A DNA stretch of 64,000 nt from Hyphomicrobium sp. NDB2Meth4. GTDB lineage: Bacteria; Pseudomonadota; Alphaproteobacteria; Rhizobiales; Hyphomicrobiaceae. Under the pieces are notes generated by a model. The model was not told the origin of the DNA and searched no databases. It saw nothing but the letters and a program-made list of their open reading frames with translations. The stretch covers positions 424,501 through 488,500 of the forward strand of contig NZ_FPEJ01000001.1 in the NCBI RefSeq assembly GCF_900117445.1, given 5' to 3'. The position numbers and the translations under genes were made by a program. This document shows, one piece after another, positions 60,960 through 64,000 of the stretch. Within the stretch, counting starts at the first letter, position 1. Each line of letters begins with the position of its first letter.

Positions 60960-61307
60960 TTAGGGCGAGGGAGCCGGCGCCGGTTCAGCCGGCGGAGTTG
61001 CGGGCTCAGCGGCGGGAGCAGCAGGCTCGCTCGGTGCGGCCGGAGCAGGCTCAGCCGGCGGCGTAGCTTCGCTCGGAGCAGCCGGCGGCGTCTCTGCGGC
61101 AGGTGCCGGAGCAGCAGGTGCCGGAGCTGGTTCTGCCGGAGCGGCAGGCGCCGGCTCAGCCGCAGGCGCTGGCGCGGCAGGTTCGGCCGGAGCCGCAGCA
61201 GGTGCTGCCTCGTGCGGAGCAGGCAGTGGCGTGTAGACGTAGACGATACCCGCCACAATGGCGGCGACGATCACGATAAAAATGATCACGCGGACGATAG
61301 AGTTCAC
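60960..61307 (-). CDS. Membrane-anchored Ala/Pro/Glu-rich protein
   Basis: A 115-residue protein with one N-terminal TM segment (IVRVIIFIVIVAAIVAGIVY, about 4-23) and a low-complexity extension of Pro, Ala and Glu repeats (PAEPAPAAP type), probably periplasmic. The start is GTG at 61307, preceded by GGGGGA at 8 bases. The frame is open further upstream without support. Converges on the LEA-like gene. No family can be assigned to the repetitive part; it may be a spacer-like envelope protein. Confidence 0.6.
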   Translation of the reverse strand: MNSIVRVIIFIVIVAAIVAGIVYVYTPLPAPHEAAPAAAPAEPAAPAPAAEPAPAAPAEPAPAPAAPAPAAETPPAAPSEATPPAEPAPAAPSEPAAPAAEPATPPAEPAPAPSP

Positions 61308-61395
61308 AGCGGTGGTCCCCCAATGCTGGATGGATCGGCGGTTAACCTTAGGGCCAATGACCAAAAACAACAACAAAGTGCGACGATTACGCCGC

Positions 61396-61911
61396 CTACC
61401 TTGCCGGACGCTCCGCAATCATGAACCACGACGGGCCCATCAAAGGGTCGTTCCAGACCCGCTTCCATTTGAAACCGGCCTTCTCGTAGGCCCGGACGGC
61501 CCGTTCATTTCGGATGGATGGAAACACGCAGACCGAGGTGGCAAGCGTCGTACTGAACACCTCTTCTTTCAATTTCGCCAAGGCAACGTGGCCGACGCCA
61601 CGGCCGCGATGCTCTTCAGACGCAATGAATAAATCGAGGTCCCAGGTGCCCGGCTCTAGGTCGTCGGGCAGCTCCTCGCCCCACATCGTGGCGTCGACAG
61701 CGTGCGCATAGCCGACCGGCCTACCGTCCGCCTCGATGATCCGCGACAGCGCGTGCCCCGACCCGAGAGCGATATTGACCTCGGCCTCAGTCGCCGAGCG
61801 AGGCCCCCACCAGGCCTCGATATCAGGTCGCGCCAGCCACGAGCGGATCAAGTCCCAGTCGCCGCGATGCGCCGGGCGTAAGCGGACGACCACCTCGCCG
61901 CTCCCGCTCAT
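61396..61911 (-). CDS. GNAT family N-acetyltransferase, AAC(6')-like
   Basis: A 171-residue GNAT. It has [27 protein letters not shown] (typical of the AAC(6')/Acetyltransf_8 group), [20 protein letters not shown] (acetyl-CoA loop) and [20 protein letters not shown]. The substrate is unknown; no claim of resistance is made. The start at 61911 (MSGSGEVVV) lies 1 base after the end of purH, so the two are likely co-transcribed. Confidence 0.88.
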   Translation of the reverse strand: MSGSGEVVVRLRPAHRGDWDLIRSWLARPDIEAWWGPRSATEAEVNIALGSGHALSRIIEADGRPVGYAHAVDATMWGEELPDDLEPGTWDLDLFIASEEHRGRGVGHVALAKLKEEVFSTTLATSVCVFPSIRNERAVRAYEKAGFKWKRVWNDPLMGPSWFMIAERPAR

Positions 61912-61912
61912 A

Positions 61913-63499
61913 TCAATGCCGGAAGTGCCGCATGCCGGTGAACACCATCGCGAGGCCCTTCTCGTCCGCCGCAGCAATCACCTCTTCATCGCGCATCGAA
62001 CCGCCAGGCTGAATGACAGCGGTGGCTCCCGCCTCGGCTGCCGTCAGCAATCCATCCGCAAACGGGAAGAAGGCATCCGAGGCTACGACGGACCCGCGCG
62101 TCAGCGGCTCGGACAATCCGAGTGCGGCAGCAGCATCTGCCGCTTTGGATGCGGCGATGCGCGAAGAATCCACCCGGCTCATCTGCCCTGCACCGATACC
62201 CACGGTCGCCCCATCCTTCACGTAGACGATGGCGTTCGACTTCACGTGCTTTGCCACCTTGAACGCGAACAGCAGATCGGCCAGCTCCTGTTCACTCGGC
62301 GCACGCTTGGTCACAACCTTGAGGTCAGACGCGGTTATCACGCCGTTGTCGCGCGACTGCACCAGCAATCCGCCTGCTAGCGACTTGACGAACGTGCCAG
62401 CCGCACGCGGATCGGGAAGACCATCCGTCGTCAACAGTCGCAGGTTCTTCTTTGCCGCGAAGATCGCCTTCGCTTCCTCGCTCGCCGCCGGGGCAATCAC
62501 CACCTCGGTGAAGATCTTGGTGATCTCCTCCGCGGCCTCCGCATCGATCAGACCGTTGAGCGCGATGATCCCGCCGAAGGCACTGACGGAATCGCAGCGC
62601 AGCGCTTTGAGATAAGCGTCCTTCAGGCTCTCGCCGGTCGCCACCCCACACGGATTGGCGTGTTTGATGATCGCCACCGCCGGCTTGTCGACGCCGAACT
62701 CCGCAACGAGCTCGAACGCCGCGTCCGTATCGTTGAGGTTGTTGTAGGACAGCTCCTTGCCCTGATGCTGCTGGGCCGAAGCAACGCCCGAACGCACATC
62801 GCCCGAAGCATAGAATGCCGCCTGCTGATGCGGGTTCTCACCATAGCGCAGCGGCAGCTTCAGCCGTCCGCCGAACGAACGCCACGCGGGCATCTCATCG
62901 CCCACCTCTTTCGCGAACCACTGGCTGATCGCCGCATCGTAGGCAGCCGTGCGTGCATACGCTTTGGCCGCCAGCTTGCGGCGTAGCTCCAGCGTCGTCG
63001 CACCATCGTTGGCGCGCATAGCTTCGAGCACGGCGTCATAGTCGGCCGGCTCCACCACAACGGTCACGCCCGCATGGTTCTTCGCCGCGCCGCGGATCAA
63101 CGCAGGCCCTCCGATGTCGATGTTCTCGATGCAGTCGTCAAAGTCGGCGCCCTTCGCCACCGTCGCCTCGAACGGATAAAGATTGACCACCAGGAGATCG
63201 ATCGGTGCGATGCCATGCGCAGCCGCCTGAGCCTCGTGATCGGCGTCGCCGCGGATCGCCAGCAGACCGCCGTGCACAGCTGGATGCAGTGTCTTCACGC
63301 GGCCATCCAGCATCTCCGGAAATCCGGTAACCTCGGACACGTCTTTCACCGCGAGCCCAGCCTCGCGCAGCGCCGCCGAGGTTCCACCTGTCGAGATCAG
63401 CTCGACGCCCATATCGACCAGAGCACGCGCAAACGGGATCAGCCCCGACTTGTCGGAGACAGAAAGAAGCGCGCGGGCAACGCGCGGGGCGGTGGTCAT
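61913..63499 (-). CDS. purH: Bifunctional AICAR transformylase / IMP cyclohydrolase PurH
   Basis: The last two steps of IMP synthesis. Of 528 residues, the N-terminal cyclohydrolase domain ([49 protein letters not shown]) covers about 1-200. The C-terminal transformylase has [25 protein letters not shown] and [20 protein letters not shown], then [11 protein letters not shown] and a C-terminal TGMRHFRH. It overlaps the heparinase gene by 4 bases (ATGA). Confidence 0.97.
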   Translation of the reverse strand: MTTAPRVARALLSVSDKSGLIPFARALVDMGVELISTGGTSAALREAGLAVKDVSEVTGFPEMLDGRVKTLHPAVHGGLLAIRGDADHEAQAAAHGIAPIDLLVVNLYPFEATVAKGADFDDCIENIDIGGPALIRGAAKNHAGVTVVVEPADYDAVLEAMRANDGATTLELRRKLAAKAYARTAAYDAAISQWFAKEVGDEMPAWRSFGGRLKLPLRYGENPHQQAAFYASGDVRSGVASAQQHQGKELSYNNLNDTDAAFELVAEFGVDKPAVAIIKHANPCGVATGESLKDAYLKALRCDSVSAFGGIIALNGLIDAEAAEEITKIFTEVVIAPAASEEAKAIFAAKKNLRLLTTDGLPDPRAAGTFVKSLAGGLLVQSRDNGVITASDLKVVTKRAPSEQELADLLFAFKVAKHVKSNAIVYVKDGATVGIGAGQMSRVDSSRIAASKAADAAAALGLSEPLTRGSVVASDAFFPFADGLLTAAEAGATAVIQPGGSMRDEEVIAAADEKGLAMVFTGMRHFRH

Positions 63500-64000
63500 T
63501 CCAGATTTCCTTCCGGCAGTCGCTCAGCGACCCAATTCACTTCCGTTTCCCCGAAGGTCACGCCACGCAGCACGATTTGCTGCCGCGGCCGGGGTCCGGC
63601 ATTTTCGGCGAAATATACGCTCTCTTCGATGCTGAGAGCAGCGCCCTCGACGCTGAAACGCCAGCGCTGGCCGCCGGGCAGCGTTATAACGGCCTCGTCG
63701 AAGGCGTCGCCGCGGCCACAGCGCGCACTCGGCGCCAGATGGAAATGAATTGCGAACGGTAGATCGACGCGCAGGCGGATTTTGCCATTGAGCCCATCCA
63801 GCCGGTCACGCCCCTGAAGACGCAGGCCATCCGCCGTCAGTTGCAGCCGGCGGCTGTGAATGAGTTCATGCCGCCGGTAGTAACCATCATGGCTCGCCTC
63901 GAGGCTCACCCCATCGCCCTCCACGAGCTGCCACTCGACCCGCTCGGGATAGCGCAGGGGCGGAGCGCCGGTCAGCGCCTCGATCTTTCGATGTGTGATG
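63496..64000 (-). CDS. Heparinase II/III family protein (C-terminal part, 5' end outside window)
   Basis: The reading frame enters from the right edge, and about 167 codons are in the window. It resembles the C-terminal beta domain of heparinase II/III-like lyases: [20 protein letters not shown] (with the conserved Gly-Tyr), [20 protein letters not shown], and [19 protein letters not shown]. This gene next to purH is typical of Rhizobiales. The polysaccharide substrate is unknown. The catalytic domain lies outside the window. Confidence 0.88.
   Translation of the reverse strand, partial: ITHRKIEALTGAPPLRYPERVEWQLVEGDGVSLEASHDGYYRRHELIHSRRLQLTADGLRLQGRDRLDGLNGKIRLRVDLPFAIHFHLAPSARCGRGDAFDEAVITLPGGQRWRFSVEGAALSIEESVYFAENAGPRPRQQIVLRGVTFGETEVNWVAERLPEGNLE

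Noticed and set aside
1-64000. CRISPR arrays, transposases or phage genes
   Set aside because: I found no regularly spaced direct repeats and no open frame with transposase, integrase or phage structural motifs anywhere in the window.

Overview
The window looks like chromosomal DNA of a GC-rich alphaproteobacterium of the order Hyphomicrobiales (Rhizobiales). The gene order is the main evidence: nfu, tsaB, rimI, fur/mur, plsC, miaB, phoH, ybeY, corC, lnt, a phrR-type XRE regulator, metK, trmB, rimP, nusA, ylxR, infB, rbfA and truB follow one another as in rhizobial chromosomes. The maeB, mutS, glnD, murJ, trpS, uspA, nfu block and the purH/heparinase pair are also typical of this order. A Hyphomicrobiaceae-like host is a guess that the sequence alone cannot settle. 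I saw no insertion sequence, phage gene, integrase or CRISPR array.

Layout. 1-23.4 kb is almost entirely on the minus strand and holds information-processing and envelope housekeeping genes: translation initiation and ribosome maturation (truB-rbfA-infB-ylxR-nusA-rimP), SAM synthesis and tRNA modification (metK, trmB, miaB, tsaB), lipoprotein and phospholipid acylation (lnt, plsC), Fe-S delivery (nfu), trpS and murJ. Two plus-strand genes (rhomboid, OmpA-like) interrupt the usual murJ-glnD neighbourhood at 23.4-25.4 kb. Then come glnD, mutS, maeB, an intracellular PHB depolymerase and a GST.

The most distinctive region is 35.9-42.2 kb. It encodes a complete alpha-hydroxyketone (CqsA/LqsA type) quorum-sensing circuit. 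There is a PLP-dependent autoinducer synthase, a convergent and overlapping six-TM sensor kinase of the CqsS/LqsS family, and a divergent LqsR-like response regulator with a long receiver insertion and phosphoacceptor Asp105. A PAS-GGDEF-EAL c-di-GMP protein lies next to it. Two TTAA-N7-TTAA (CtrA-type) boxes lie in the synthase's 5' region, suggesting that autoinducer production is tied to the alphaproteobacterial cell-cycle regulator.

42-50 kb holds olsB (ornithine lipid synthesis, possibly paired with the PlsC-like gene near miaB), a hybrid histidine kinase, a cnoX-LON-Trm112 operon, a YbaK/ProX editing protein, a DUF4189-like secreted protein, tRNA-Gly(GCC) and a DUF2189 membrane protein. 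50-54.7 kb has an EnvZ/OmpR-type system divergent from a Spy-like periplasmic protein, then a NYN-domain protein and a FabI-type reductase. 54.7-61.9 kb is mostly envelope genes and genes of unknown role: a secreted hypothetical, an orphan ParA-type ATPase, LemA with two TPM-domain proteins, an MFS transporter, an LEA-like periplasmic helical protein, an Ala/Pro-rich membrane-anchored protein and a GNAT. The window ends with purH and the 3' part of a heparinase II/III-family gene.

Non-coding structure includes several intrinsic terminators, a conserved intergenic repeat found directly after the stop codons of trpS, murJ and phaZ, an RPE-like double palindrome after maeB, and a large palindrome upstream of metK.
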